The notes under the pieces were generated by a model. It saw only the letters and a program-made list of their open reading frames with translations, was not told the DNA's origin and ran no database searches. A stretch of 64,000 nucleotides of DNA from Vibrio echinoideorum (lineage in GTDB: Bacteria > Pseudomonadota > Gammaproteobacteria > Enterobacterales > Vibrionaceae): positions 1,984,001 to 2,048,000 of the forward strand of contig NZ_AP025483.1 in NCBI RefSeq assembly GCF_024347455.1. The letters are read 5' to 3'. Positions 17,171 through 26,050 of this stretch are shown here, piece by piece; the first letter of the stretch is position 1; the number at the start of each line of letters is the position of its first letter. Position numbers and translations under genes: made by a program.

Positions 17171-18073
17171 TTAGTGCCAATCCATCTCACCGCTTAGTAC
17201 TTTGGCACCTAGTTCTAGGTCGCCTTCTGTTGCCTTGAATTGTGGGTATGCTTTCTTCATGTAATCACTGATATCAACCGATGTTGGGTTAGTGGTACTT
17301 ACTAGTGCTTTTTCAACTTCAGCCACGTAGTCCATTGTAAATTGAACACTGTTAACACCGGTTGGCATTTCACCTAAGTAATGACCTGGAATCACCACCT
17401 CTGGCTCAAGTGCTTTCATGCGTTCTAGTGATTGCGCCCACTGTTCACGAATATCTTTTGACTGTGTATCTGCCATCCATACGTGTACTCCGCTATAAAC
17501 GGACACACCACCAAACACAGTCTTTTCAGATGGAACCCACAGGTAAGCTTGGTGTGTATTGATTTCTCTCACTTCGATATTTTCACCTTCAATGCTCAGC
17601 GTAGTGTCGTTAAGAACGGTTGGCACAATGACTTTAGACGGCGCGTTGTCTTCTAAAATCGGGCCCCAGTATTCTAGCTTTGCATCTTTGGTACGCTTGA
17701 TATGCGCAACAATCGCTTCACTGGCAACGACCTCAACGTTAGGAAATGCGGCTACAATCGGCTCCAATCCGAAGTAGAAATCCGGGTCGCCACTGCTGAT
17801 GTAAACCATCGACAACTCTTTACCTGTGGCTTTGATTTTTTCCACCAGATTTTTTCCATCTGCGACGCTAAATTGCGCGTCAAACAGAATCACTTCTTTC
17901 TCACCCGAAACCAATACCGAGCTTGCTGGGAATATCGCGTTTTCACCTGGATTGTAATGGGTGATCGTTAGATCCGCTGCAGACACAGCCGTTGATGCAG
18001 CCAATATGGTTCCTAAACTCATCGTTCTTAAAAGCGTGGTTCTTGATAAAAGGAGCTTAGATAGCTTTGTCAT
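17171..18073 (-). CDS. Exported MBL-fold protein lacking the HxHxDH motif
   Basis: A 300-residue secreted protein with a signal peptide ending AVSA before ADLTITHY. The start at MTKLSKLLL (18073) places the signal at the N-terminus; an upstream ATG adds 35 unlikely residues. The fold pattern is metallo-beta-lactamase: VILFDAQFSV (first strand Asp), EINTHQAYLWV and VVIPGHYLG (third His). Where HxHxDH should stand the sequence reads YISSGDPDFYFG, so the two first zinc histidines are missing. It may be inactive or bind metal differently. It is divergent from a LysR regulator. Confidence 0.75.
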   Translation of the reverse strand: MTKLSKLLLSRTTLLRTMSLGTILAASTAVSAADLTITHYNPGENAIFPASSVLVSGEKEVILFDAQFSVADGKNLVEKIKATGKELSMVYISSGDPDFYFGLEPIVAAFPNVEVVASEAIVAHIKRTKDAKLEYWGPILEDNAPSKVIVPTVLNDTTLSIEGENIEVREINTHQAYLWVPSEKTVFGGVSVYSGVHVWMADTQSKDIREQWAQSLERMKALEPEVVIPGHYLGEMPTGVNSVQFTMDYVAEVEKALVSTTNPTSVDISDYMKKAYPQFKATEGDLELGAKVLSGEMDWH

Positions 18074-18254
18074 AGTTTTATTCCGTAATTTGAAGCTGAA
18101 TTTCTGCCAGCTAGTTGAGTATGAAAAACATCTTATTTGATTGGATTTAGATGAAATAGGCATCAAATTAACTTTCACTGTTGCATTTTTCGGACATATA
18201 ATGAAGTTCGCACATATGCTGTGTGTTAATCCTTTTCTTTAGATGGTGAAAATA

Positions 18255-19148
18255 ATGGATAGACTTGAGGCAATGAATGTCTTCGTCACAATAGTCGAAC
18301 GTGGCAGTTTGAGTTCAGCGGCAGAGCACCTCGACATCTCAAGAACCAAAGTGACACGCTATTTGGGAGAACTAGAAAGTTGGATGGACACACGTTTACT
18401 TCACAGAACCACTCGTAGCCTAAGCTTAACCAACGCAGGAAAAGAGACACTTGAAGTGGCGCGAGAACTGCTCGCGCTTGAAGAGTCCTTGAGCGGCATC
18501 AGAAATCAAAACCGCCAGCAGTTAAAGGGGCAACTGCGTATAACAGCCAGTTATTCTATTGTTGATAGCTTTTTGATTGATGCAATCAGTCACTTCATCG
18601 CTCAATGGCCAGAGGTGTCTATCGATATCATCACCACAGATGAAACCGTCAACCTAGTCGAATCTCGAATTGACCTCGCCCTGCGAATTACCAATGAACT
18701 GACTTCAAATATCGTCGCCAGACAACTCGGCGAGTGCCGCTCTGTAACATGCGCGTCACCTCAATATCTAAAAGAGAAAGGTGCACCCAAAAACGCGCAA
18801 GATTTAGCGCACCACAACTGTCTGTCATTCAGTTATTTTGGCAAAACCGCGTGGAAGTTTAATGGCCCCAATGGGCTCGAATCAGTGCCGATTAAAGGGA
18901 ATATCAGTGCAAATACGTCCGAAGTTCTGCTTTCTGCCACACTCAAAGGTAACGGTATCTGCTTACTGCCATTTCCTTCCGTCGAGGGCTTGGTGCGTGA
19001 AGGCCAATTAATACAATTATTGCCAGAGTGGAAACCCAAAGTATTGGGTGTGCATGCTATTTATGGAACGCGTAAACAAGTGACGCCGTTGTTAAGAGCT
19101 TTTATCGATCACTTATCCAATGAAATGGAACAATCTAAAAGCTGGTAG
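18255..19148 (+). CDS. LysR-family regulator
   Basis: A 297-residue LysR protein. The helix-turn-helix spans RGSLSSAAEHLDISRTKVTR, followed by the linker helix and a periplasmic-binding-like effector domain (GQLRITASYSIVDSFLID to the end). The group resembles AaeR/DsdC-type single-gene regulators with HRTTRSLSLT. The start MDRLEAMN at 18255 is preferred because GGTGAA lies upstream; an ATG four codons earlier has no site. It is divergent from the MBL-fold gene, its likely target. Confidence 0.88.
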   Translation: MDRLEAMNVFVTIVERGSLSSAAEHLDISRTKVTRYLGELESWMDTRLLHRTTRSLSLTNAGKETLEVARELLALEESLSGIRNQNRQQLKGQLRITASYSIVDSFLIDAISHFIAQWPEVSIDIITTDETVNLVESRIDLALRITNELTSNIVARQLGECRSVTCASPQYLKEKGAPKNAQDLAHHNCLSFSYFGKTAWKFNGPNGLESVPIKGNISANTSEVLLSATLKGNGICLLPFPSVEGLVREGQLIQLLPEWKPKVLGVHAIYGTRKQVTPLLRAFIDHLSNEMEQSKSW

Positions 19149-19291
19149 ACTGCCACCATCATTAATAAAACTGATGTTTAATTAGAATTATTAATTTTAC
19201 TTATGACCCGTTAGCTCATATCGTAATTCGCATAATTTAGAACTCAGTGAACATAACCAAAAGCCATGTTCACACCTACAAGGAAATAAAT

Positions 19292-19693
19292 ATGACTGCC
19301 ATTACTGATTTAGACATTCTTCTGAAATCCATGTCGCCAGAATTAATTGAAGGGAACTATGTTTTTTGCACGGTTGATGGAGCATTGCCTGATTATATTC
19401 AGCTTGATCCAATCGCGACATTCCGTGAAAAAGAAGGCCTAACGTTGGTATTAAACGAAGACGCTGCAACTCAGGCCCAACTCGATTTTGAAGGCGTGTT
19501 TAGCCTTATTACTCTATCGGTACATTCTAGCCTTGAAGCGGTTGGATTAACGGCCGCTTTTGCCACAAAGCTGGGGTCATATGGCATTAGTGCCAATGTT
19601 GTTGCGGGTTACTATCACGACCATATCTTTGTTCAAAAAGACAAAGCAGATGAAGCAATGAGCGCACTTAGAGAGTTTGCAGAATCAGAATAA
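19292..19693 (+). CDS. ACT-domain protein
   Basis: A 133-residue cytosolic protein with tandem ACT-like folds (COG3602/CASTOR-type). The conserved pieces are MSPELIEGNYVFCTVDG, FSLITLSVHSSLEAVGLTAA and ISANVVAGYYHDHIFV. ACT domains bind amino acids. Stand-alone proteins of this sort have no proven role. The start follows AAGGAAA; an upstream in-frame ATG at 19247 is less likely. A terminator follows. Confidence 0.8.
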   Translation: MTAITDLDILLKSMSPELIEGNYVFCTVDGALPDYIQLDPIATFREKEGLTLVLNEDAATQAQLDFEGVFSLITLSVHSSLEAVGLTAAFATKLGSYGISANVVAGYYHDHIFVQKDKADEAMSALREFAESE

Positions 19694-19726
19694 CGCCTAG
19701 CTGAACAGTTCTTCATAAATACAAAA

Positions 19727-19751
19727 AAAGCGACGTAATGTACGTCGCTTT
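19727..19751. terminator. Bidirectional terminator
   Basis: AAAGCGACGTA (19727-19737) pairs with its complement at 19741-19751 around ATG. It lies between the ACT gene and the convergent chemoreceptor gene. Confidence 0.8.
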
Positions 19752-19802
19752 GGCGCGTTGCTAACCACTAGTTCACCGATCAGGCATCAGCGAATAAGTC
19801 AG

Positions 19803-21689
19803 TTAAGCAAGCTTAAACGTTGCTACCTTGTCACTTAGGCCTGCAGCCTGGCTCTTAAGTTCGTTCGATTCAGTTAAGCTGTCTTGTGCACCAACAACTA
19901 AGTGGTCAGTCACATCTTTAATGGTCGTGATGTTCTGGGTGATTTCGCCCGTCACATGTGTTTGTTCTTCTGCTGCGGTTGCAATTTGAGTCGCCATATC
20001 ACTAATCAAAGCAACGGCAGTATTGATCTCTTCAAGAGCGTGCGAAGCTCTGTCGGCATCTTCTACTGAATGCAATGCGAGCTTAGAACTACTCTCCATT
20101 AACTCAACGGCTTGGCCTGTTGTTTTCTGTAGAATATCAATCGTCGATTTGATCTCTTCCGTAGAAGAGTGAGTACGCTGTGAAAGCACTCGTACTTCAT
20201 CAGCTACTACCGCAAAACCACGCCCTTGTTCACCAGCACGAGCCGCTTCAATGGCTGCATTCAGAGCCAGTAAGTTCGTCTGTTCAGCAATGCCTTGAAT
20301 CGTCGCTAATACTGTCGAGATCTCTTGAGCGTGCTTGTTCAGTTCACTGATTACGTTACCCGCTTCGTTAACTTCATTGGCTAGGTTATTGATCGAGCCT
20401 TTGGTGTCTACTACCAGAGCGTGACCGCTGTTAGTACTCGTCGCTGAATCTTGTGCTGCTTTTGCGGTTTGTTCTGCGTGTGACGCTATCTCTTGCGTTG
20501 CACACGCCATTTCTGTTACCGCCGTCGCGACCATCGTGATTTCTTGTTGTTGATGGTTAAGCTCGTTCACCGAACGGTTCGCACGCTGAGTACTTTGCTC
20601 TGATTGGTTGTTAAGTTGTTCTGATTGACCACGAATATGACCAATCAACTGCTGAAGGCTACCAACAAAAGTATTGAAGTTATGTGCTAATTCCCCAACT
20701 TCATCTTGGTTTTCAACATGGATACGCTGAGTTAAGTCACCACTACCATTAGCGATTTGTGCCAAGGCTTTCGAAACATGGTTTAGCGGGCGAAATAGAA
20801 TCGTACACAACAGGTTAAACAGCACCGTACATACAATCACAACAAGTAACGTCACTAAGACTTGGCCAAGTACAGCATCAAATAACGGTGCAACCAAAGA
20901 GTCGTGATTCACTACGCTAACAGTAATCAGCTCTGTTCCTTCAATCGCGCTCGCATAAAGAACATAATCGCTACCATTCAACTCAATGCATGTATCTTTT
21001 CTGCTCGTTAGTGCTTTTTGTACATCCGAAAAATCCAATCCAAGCGAACTAATATTCTTGTTCAATAACTTGGTGTCTGGATGCGTGTAAACCGTGCCCT
21101 TCTTGGTCGCGATAAACATGTAACCTTCACCAGGAAGAATCACTTTTTCAAGGCTGTTAAGAATGTCGGTAATCTCAACATCCGCACCTAAAACGACTTG
21201 CTGACCATGCAACTGCATCGCAGTACCCAATGACACAACGTTAGCACCAGTCGCAGCGGCAACCGTTGGGTTGTCCATAAACACTTTACTAGGGTTTGCT
21301 ACCGCATTGGTGTACCAACCCCATTGGCGAGGATCATCATTACCTGGTGGCAATACCACTCCGTTCGCGTTCTTTTGTGAACCATCAGGGAAGGCTAAAA
21401 ATACATTATCAAAAGACGCCGAATCACGAACTTGTTTAAGATGAGTCACTAAACTGTCTTGTTGTGATTCTTTCGGAAGAGAAGTCAACGCGCGTTCTTT
21501 AGATAAGATCCAATCTGATACATATTGATTGTAAGATGCCGACGTCCCTTCTAAACGTTGTGCGACTTCAATATCGAGCCTTTGTAATGAAGCACGAAAA
21601 GAAAGAGCTTCGACCAAAATCCCCCCCAGGATAATGGCCATGCTAGCTGAGATCGCTAGCTTATTTTTAAGCGAGAGTTTCTTGAACAT
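19803..21689 (-). CDS. Methyl-accepting chemotaxis protein with dCache sensor
   Basis: A 628-residue transmembrane chemoreceptor. Membrane helix 1 is at about 11-29, a double-Cache periplasmic domain at about 35-265, helix 2 at about 275-298, HAMP to about 352, and then the signalling domain with the conserved hairpin tip [19 protein letters not shown]. The sensor has DPRQWGWY and a distal GADVEI, partly matching the amino-acid-binding dCache motif (Arg, Trp-Tyr, Asp), but the second arginine of that motif is Trp here, so the ligand may differ. The start MFKKLSLKN at 21689 is chosen because it places helix 1 at the N-terminus; the longer frame adds 64 residues without a receptor feature. Confidence 0.9.
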   Translation of the reverse strand: MFKKLSLKNKLAISASMAIILGGILVEALSFRASLQRLDIEVAQRLEGTSASYNQYVSDWILSKERALTSLPKESQQDSLVTHLKQVRDSASFDNVFLAFPDGSQKNANGVVLPPGNDDPRQWGWYTNAVANPSKVFMDNPTVAAATGANVVSLGTAMQLHGQQVVLGADVEITDILNSLEKVILPGEGYMFIATKKGTVYTHPDTKLLNKNISSLGLDFSDVQKALTSRKDTCIELNGSDYVLYASAIEGTELITVSVVNHDSLVAPLFDAVLGQVLVTLLVVIVCTVLFNLLCTILFRPLNHVSKALAQIANGSGDLTQRIHVENQDEVGELAHNFNTFVGSLQQLIGHIRGQSEQLNNQSEQSTQRANRSVNELNHQQQEITMVATAVTEMACATQEIASHAEQTAKAAQDSATSTNSGHALVVDTKGSINNLANEVNEAGNVISELNKHAQEISTVLATIQGIAEQTNLLALNAAIEAARAGEQGRGFAVVADEVRVLSQRTHSSTEEIKSTIDILQKTTGQAVELMESSSKLALHSVEDADRASHALEEINTAVALISDMATQIATAAEEQTHVTGEITQNITTIKDVTDHLVVGAQDSLTESNELKSQAAGLSDKVATFKLA

Positions 21690-22089
21690 AGGAAACCTAT
21701 AGTTTGGAAGTAAAAAACCGTGGCGAACAAATTGGTTGCCAAGACGGTTGCAAGCTGCATATATTTTACGCTTTAAAATAAATAATGAAACCAACCAACG
21801 AGTTGTATTTTGATATGTGTGAACGAGGGCACGAACGGCGATGCATTCACAAAACAAATACTCCAAAACTCCTCTGTTCAAATCATATCTAGAGATCTCT
21901 TGAAGTAAGATTTATCGAGTGCACTCTATTCTTTCAGCATTTTTTAGCCACCAAATAAAAAAGGACACAACGCATGGTGTTCTGTCCTTTTATTTAATCT
22001 AGAGCTTACCAAATAGCGTTTTTATTTTCTTTCAAGTCAAGATTCATACTTAAATATGTAAGCTTCTTTTCTCTAAATAATAGAAACAT
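21690..22089. other. Intergenic stretch with a terminator
   Basis: No gene seen. A stem AAAAGGACA (21959-21967) with TGTCCTTTT (21983-21991) and flanking A/T runs would terminate the leftward membrane-protein gene at 22090. The rest holds the chemoreceptor promoter region. Confidence 0.6.
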
Positions 22090-22572
22090 CTAACTATTCA
22101 GCTTTCTTTCATCAAACAGTTTTGGTTTGAACGAACCTAGCACTAACTCTGCGAGCAACGGAAGCGCGTTAGACATACCGATCCATTGTTCAATTTGAGC
22201 TTTATCTAAATATGCTTGGCTAACCTGCCCTTGAGGTATTGAAGCCTTAGCAAGCTCGACCAATTCAGGCATCATTGGCACTAAGAAAGCGAACGCATTG
22301 ACGCTCAAGAACGCTAGCATCACAAGCTTAACTTTCAACCAGTTAGGTTTCTGCTTTACAGAGAAGTAGTAATATAAATCTGCAAATAGCTTTAGTCCTA
22401 AGCCCGGTAAAATCAGGATATAGGCACTTAACTCTTTGTACATACCAACGTGGTACGCCATTTCGGCAGTTTCATGCCCCAGCGTTGCGCCTATAACAAT
22501 GTGAGACAAAATACCGCCCACATACATAATAGTGCCGATTTCGTTTAGGAAATTGATCAATCGATTATTCAT
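22090..22572 (-). CDS. Small four-helix inner-membrane protein
   Basis: A 160-residue hydrophobic protein with about four membrane segments (residues 8-30, 45-65, 80-103 and 133-150). It carries the sequence SHIVIGATLGHETAEMAYHV, whose histidines could bind heme or metal, but I do not recognise the family with confidence; DUF2269-like integral membrane proteins are one possibility. A (TATCTGAG)5 repeat lies 35 bases upstream of the start. The gene may be read from the same transcript as the exported protein at 22712. Confidence 0.6.
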   Translation of the reverse strand: MNNRLINFLNEIGTIMYVGGILSHIVIGATLGHETAEMAYHVGMYKELSAYILILPGLGLKLFADLYYYFSVKQKPNWLKVKLVMLAFLSVNAFAFLVPMMPELVELAKASIPQGQVSQAYLDKAQIEQWIGMSNALPLLAELVLGSFKPKLFDERKLNS

Positions 22573-22606
22573 ACTGTCCGCTTTTATATTTATTTGCTTG
22601 TTTGTT

Positions 22607-22646
22607 TATCTGAGTATCTGAGTATCTGAGTATCTGAGTATCTGAG
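22607..22646. repeat. (TATCTGAG)5 microsatellite before a membrane-protein gene
   Basis: Five perfect copies of an octanucleotide in the short gap between two leftward genes. Copy changes would alter leader length or spacing but no protein. Confidence 0.95.
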
Positions 22647-22711
22647 AAAGTTTGGGGCTATTACCAATAACTAGGGTTATTCGTTAATAAGCGGTACTCA
22701 ATCAGCAACGA

Positions 22712-23383
22712 TTATTTGTTATTAGTCAAAGAAAGCTTGTAACCCAAATATTGAATATTCACATCAGCGTACCCCAACGTAACGGCCTCAAATTGGTGAC
22801 TCAGCTCTTTTGCATGCTGTGCATCCTGAGCAATAAAAGAAACCGAATACACAGGTCGAACAACATTGTTCTCAAGTTTTTGCGTATCAAGATATGAGGA
22901 TGTTACAAGACCTGCTTGGTTAAGACTGATCACTCTTTGCAAATCAATACTAAGCACACGGTCTATTTCAAGAGCTTCAATTCCCTGTTTCCATGTAATG
23001 GTGACACCATAATTATTATAATCTGGCGTGTTATCTAGCCACTTAGAACCTAGCGGAATGATTTTGGCAATGTTAACTAAATCTTTTTTATAAAGCGGTA
23101 AATGAGCCAGTTTGTCTTGTACTTGCTGTGGGTCATTCGCTTCAATAACAAAACGTAATAACTGTACCGAACGGCCATCAACCTCGCTATGTGACACATA
23201 CATGTCTTTGATTTCACCTTGGTCAATTAGCTTACTGAATTCAGCCTTTTGCTCTGGCATGTTGTCGAGCACCTGCTCTAAATTGTTGGTATTCCACTCC
23301 AGTTCAACGGCGTAGTCTGCCGCACTAGTGAAAGCAGAAAATAAGATTGAAGTGGCAAATGCGGTAAATGTAATAGTTTTCAT
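22712..23383 (-). CDS. Exported protein with two muconolactone-isomerase-like repeats
   Basis: A 223-residue periplasmic protein. The signal peptide ends at TSA before ADYAVELEW. Residues about 23-112 follow the pattern of muconolactone delta-isomerase-like ferredoxin folds (VELEWN, FSKLIDQGEIKDMYVS, LPLYKKDLVNIAKIIPLG). Residues about 124-220 repeat it in weaker form (GVTITWKQG, SLNQAGLVTSSYLD, LGYADVNIQYLG). A tandem duplication is therefore likely. These domains are usually cytosolic; an exported duplicate has no known role. Confidence 0.6.
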   Translation of the reverse strand: MKTITFTAFATSILFSAFTSAADYAVELEWNTNNLEQVLDNMPEQKAEFSKLIDQGEIKDMYVSHSEVDGRSVQLLRFVIEANDPQQVQDKLAHLPLYKKDLVNIAKIIPLGSKWLDNTPDYNNYGVTITWKQGIEALEIDRVLSIDLQRVISLNQAGLVTSSYLDTQKLENNVVRPVYSVSFIAQDAQHAKELSHQFEAVTLGYADVNIQYLGYKLSLTNNK

Positions 23384-23473
23384 GGTTTGTTCCTTTCTTG
23401 CTGAATAAATTTGGCTGACTAAATGTGATAAGTAAATTTGACTGGTCGATTTGGTTGAACAATTTAAACGACG

Positions 23474-23950
23474 TTACCAACGAGAGCGGTATGAGCGATG
23501 GCAGCTTTTGCAAGTGTCTTGCGCTGCTTCTAATCCTGATTCCGCTAACGATACATCACTGCTTTGACTGCCTCGGTAGAGTTCCTGAAAACCCTGATCC
23601 ATTTGCCCAAGTAGTCGATTGAATTTCTCCGGCTGGCTCCAAACAGTTTCCTTTGCTTTGCTCCCCTCTTGGCTGCCCGACGGAAACAATGTCAGTAACG
23701 CTTCGCTATGTGTTGTTAGCTTTAAACTGGTTTCTTCAAGCGCCAGCCAATTCGTATCGTTGCCATCCAAAGTGTCATTGGCTTTCTCAACTAAGGTTTC
23801 AACCTGTGTAAAAGCGTCTTGGCGCTGTTCTATTTGGCTTGCATGACTTTGTAAGTTTTGACTTTGAGTAGCATCGTTTTGTGAGCCTATTGCGTAGGCA
23901 CTTGTTAAAACGGTTGTCGTACACAGTAGGCTCGCCATTGTCTTGTTCAT
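23474..23950 (-). CDS. Cytochrome c' (periplasmic c-type cytochrome)
   Basis: A 158-residue exported protein. The signal peptide ends SAYA before IGSQND. One heme-binding CKSCH lies 12 residues from the C-terminus, the hallmark of cytochrome c', a four-helix bundle that binds nitric oxide and other gases. The preceding helix (FNRLLGQMDQGFQELY) fits. It is divergent from a cytochrome b561 gene, a frequent electron-transfer partner, and shares a long operator palindrome with it. Confidence 0.85.
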   Translation of the reverse strand: MNKTMASLLCTTTVLTSAYAIGSQNDATQSQNLQSHASQIEQRQDAFTQVETLVEKANDTLDGNDTNWLALEETSLKLTTHSEALLTLFPSGSQEGSKAKETVWSQPEKFNRLLGQMDQGFQELYRGSQSSDVSLAESGLEAAQDTCKSCHRSYRSRW

Positions 23951-24051
23951 ATTGTTCTCTCTTCGCTGTGTTTATCGTTCGTTATTTTATTTTGATGCCT
24001 GATATCGATGGTTCGTTTCGGTGTTTTGTCTTGCTTTGATGAATTCAATTC

Positions 24052-24087
24052 ACACAACAATAGTTGCGGTTGCAACTATTGTTGTGT
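24052..24087. promoter_or_regulatory. 36-base operator palindrome, probable MarR site
   Basis: ACACAACAATAGTTGC (24052-24067) and its exact complement (24072-24087) flank GGTT. It lies between the divergent cytochrome c' and b561 genes; the inner ATAGTTGC/GCAACTAT halves look like MarR-family half-sites. The MarR gene is downstream of b561, so autoregulation is likely. Confidence 0.75.
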
Positions 24088-24143
24088 AAATTAATGCAAA
24101 TCGAACAGATGTTACGTAAACAAACAACAAAGAGAATGAAGCT

Positions 24144-24767
24144 ATGAAAATTTGGGATCTATCAACTCGCCTATATCACTGGGCTCAAGCCGCGCTTTTT
24201 ATAGGTTTAATGGCATCGGGTATTTCTGGTAATGGACCCCATATTCAACTGGGGTTGGCACTCATGACATTGATCATTTGGAGATTGATTTGGGGTTGGG
24301 TTGGCAGTGAAACAAGCCGATTCAGACAATTTCTACGTTCACCAAGATCGGTTATTCACTATCTACAAGGCAAAGAAAAAACAAAGCCGGGTCATAACCC
24401 TGCAGGTGGTTGGATGGTTGTAACACTGCTACTGGCTTTAGTTCTTCAGTGTGTCTCAGGTTTAGCCTTAGCTGGATTTCTTGACCACTTGCCCTATGCA
24501 AATGTTTGGTTGAATGACTCCGTGTTTTCGGTATTAGAAAACGTTCACCTTGCCATGATAAAAGTTCTTCCTACTCTGGTTGGTGTACACGTCTTTGCCG
24601 TTCTTTTCTATAAATTACGTTCAAAACCATTAACTTGGGCGATGATCACAGGCTTTCAAACACAAATCCAATTTAATGGAAGCGTAGCGTTTGTATCGCA
24701 ATGGCGTGCGTTGTTTGTACTTGCTTTAGCTGCAATGTTTACCGTTATTCTGGTTGCATTGGCGTAA
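24144..24767 (+). CDS. Cytochrome b561 domain protein
   Basis: A 207-residue inner-membrane protein with about four or five membrane helices and histidines placed for heme b: STRLYHWAQAALF, SGNGPHIQLGLAL, NVHLAMIKVLP and GVHVFAVLFY. The motif IWRLIWGWVGSE...RFRQFL is typical of Ni-hydrogenase-type and cytochrome-c'-linked b561 proteins. It is expected to pass electrons from quinol to the neighbouring periplasmic cytochrome c'. A MarR gene follows 37 bases later. Confidence 0.88.
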   Translation: MKIWDLSTRLYHWAQAALFIGLMASGISGNGPHIQLGLALMTLIIWRLIWGWVGSETSRFRQFLRSPRSVIHYLQGKEKTKPGHNPAGGWMVVTLLLALVLQCVSGLALAGFLDHLPYANVWLNDSVFSVLENVHLAMIKVLPTLVGVHVFAVLFYKLRSKPLTWAMITGFQTQIQFNGSVAFVSQWRALFVLALAAMFTVILVALA

Positions 24768-24804
24768 ATTAAACCGATTTAATCTGGAGCGTAGGAACGA
24801 ATCA

Positions 24805-25233
24805 ATGAATGAAGTGCTTAATAAACAGCAAACCGCTCGTTGGTTGATCCATGTAATCGCAAACGATGCAGCAAAGACATTTGATTCAGAACTCAAAAAA
24901 CATGGATTAACCATTGCTCTTTGGCCAACATTGATGTGTTTATGGGAAAAAGAAGGGGTGACTCAACGAGCGATTGCTCAAAAATCCAAAGTAGAAAATT
25001 CGACCACGACTCGTACCTTAGACAAACTCGAACGTCTTGGTTTGATTGAACGACGGCTTGACCCAAACAGCCGTCGCTCTTTCAATATTTACCTAACCGA
25101 TAACGGACGTGCGATCCAAGAAGATCTCTTGCCGATCCCTGTCCAAGTCAATCAACAATACTTAAGTGTATTAGAACCAGACGAACAAAAAGAGATCCGT
25201 CGTTTACTGCAGAAAATGGTCTCGCGTATATAG
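24805..25233 (+). CDS. MarR-family regulator
   Basis: A 142-residue MarR protein with the winged helix GVTQRAIAQKSKVENSTTTR, then LDKLERLGLIERRLDP and a wing DPNSRRSFNIYLTDNG. The start at MNEVLNKQQ (24805) follows AGGA; an in-frame upstream start would overlap b561. It probably controls the cytochrome c'/b561 pair through the 36-base palindrome, perhaps in response to a redox or nitrosative signal (inference). Confidence 0.88.
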   Translation: MNEVLNKQQTARWLIHVIANDAAKTFDSELKKHGLTIALWPTLMCLWEKEGVTQRAIAQKSKVENSTTTRTLDKLERLGLIERRLDPNSRRSFNIYLTDNGRAIQEDLLPIPVQVNQQYLSVLEPDEQKEIRRLLQKMVSRI

Positions 25234-25238
25234 CTCGA

Positions 25239-25955
25239 TTAACCAAAATCCAACGTCAGCAAGAGCCGCGTATCGTCAGGTGAAGCCACTGGTGAGCGAT
25301 GGACAAGGCCAGAGTTCTCGTTTCCGCTCCAGCGCTCACCCTTTAACAGTGCAACATCGCCACTCGAGAGTTGCTTAATATCAGGCTCGTGACTGTACAG
25401 CCCTGAAGCCGAATCTGGTTGTCCATTACTTCCACGACCTAGCTTAGAGCGGTCGACCGAATAGTTTGGTAGCCATTGAGTTGCTGTGCCGTGATAGGTA
25501 GTCACTAAGCGGCAAGGCACTTGATCAAAGTGAAAACGTGGACACATTGCTTGATTCAAAACCGCTAAGCGTAGCCCGACTTCTTCAAGCTCGAACAAAC
25601 AACAGAACATATCCACCAGCTCCGCCATATTGTCTAATAGCGCCTTTGAAGCCGTTCCATCCGTCGCAAACTCCAATTTCTCAAAAGCGTTGTCGGGTGA
25701 AAGGCTAATAGACTTACTAAATTTGGGATTCAAAGCGATAAACTCGTTGATTTCATCCGTTAGTTCTTCATCAAAATTACGCTGCCAAATCGCAATGTTG
25801 ATTCCAGTTTTGTATATATCGGATAATACTGTCGGCTCTTCTGAAGCGCTAAAACATAGGTTCTGGCTTGCCTGTTCCTTAATGTTTTCGATCAAACTCG
25901 CACTCGATGACTGGCTGATACTCGTTGCCAAAGATTCGGTTAAAACGGCATTCAT
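25239..25955 (-). CDS. DUF1826 protein, Zur-controlled
   Basis: A 238-residue protein matching the DUF1826 pattern (CPRFHFDQVPCRLVTTYHG, GTATQWLPNYSVDR, LKGERWSGNENSGLVHRSP). The HxD in FHFDQ, a distal His in LVHRSP and an Arg about a dozen residues later in DTRLLLTLDFG resemble the iron and 2-oxoglutarate site of dioxygenases; this is my inference. DUF1826 genes are reported with COG0523 genes and Zur sites, and here a perfect Zur palindrome lies 78 bases upstream. The start follows GGAG. It ends six bases from the convergent MarR stop. Confidence 0.8.
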   Translation of the reverse strand: MNAVLTESLATSISQSSSASLIENIKEQASQNLCFSASEEPTVLSDIYKTGINIAIWQRNFDEELTDEINEFIALNPKFSKSISLSPDNAFEKLEFATDGTASKALLDNMAELVDMFCCLFELEEVGLRLAVLNQAMCPRFHFDQVPCRLVTTYHGTATQWLPNYSVDRSKLGRGSNGQPDSASGLYSHEPDIKQLSSGDVALLKGERWSGNENSGLVHRSPVASPDDTRLLLTLDFG

Positions 25956-26032
25956 TACGTGATCTCCTTACGTATTCTTATCGCCTCCCTCTTACTTTTA
26001 TCATCAATATTTAAATGTAAGAGCGATCTATA

Positions 26033-26050
26033 GTTATGTTATAACATAAC
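26033..26050. promoter_or_regulatory. Zur box 3
   Basis: A perfect 18-base palindrome, GTTATGTTA plus its complement, upstream of the DUF1826 gene. The core is shared with the boxes at 2076 and 6729. Confidence 0.8.
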
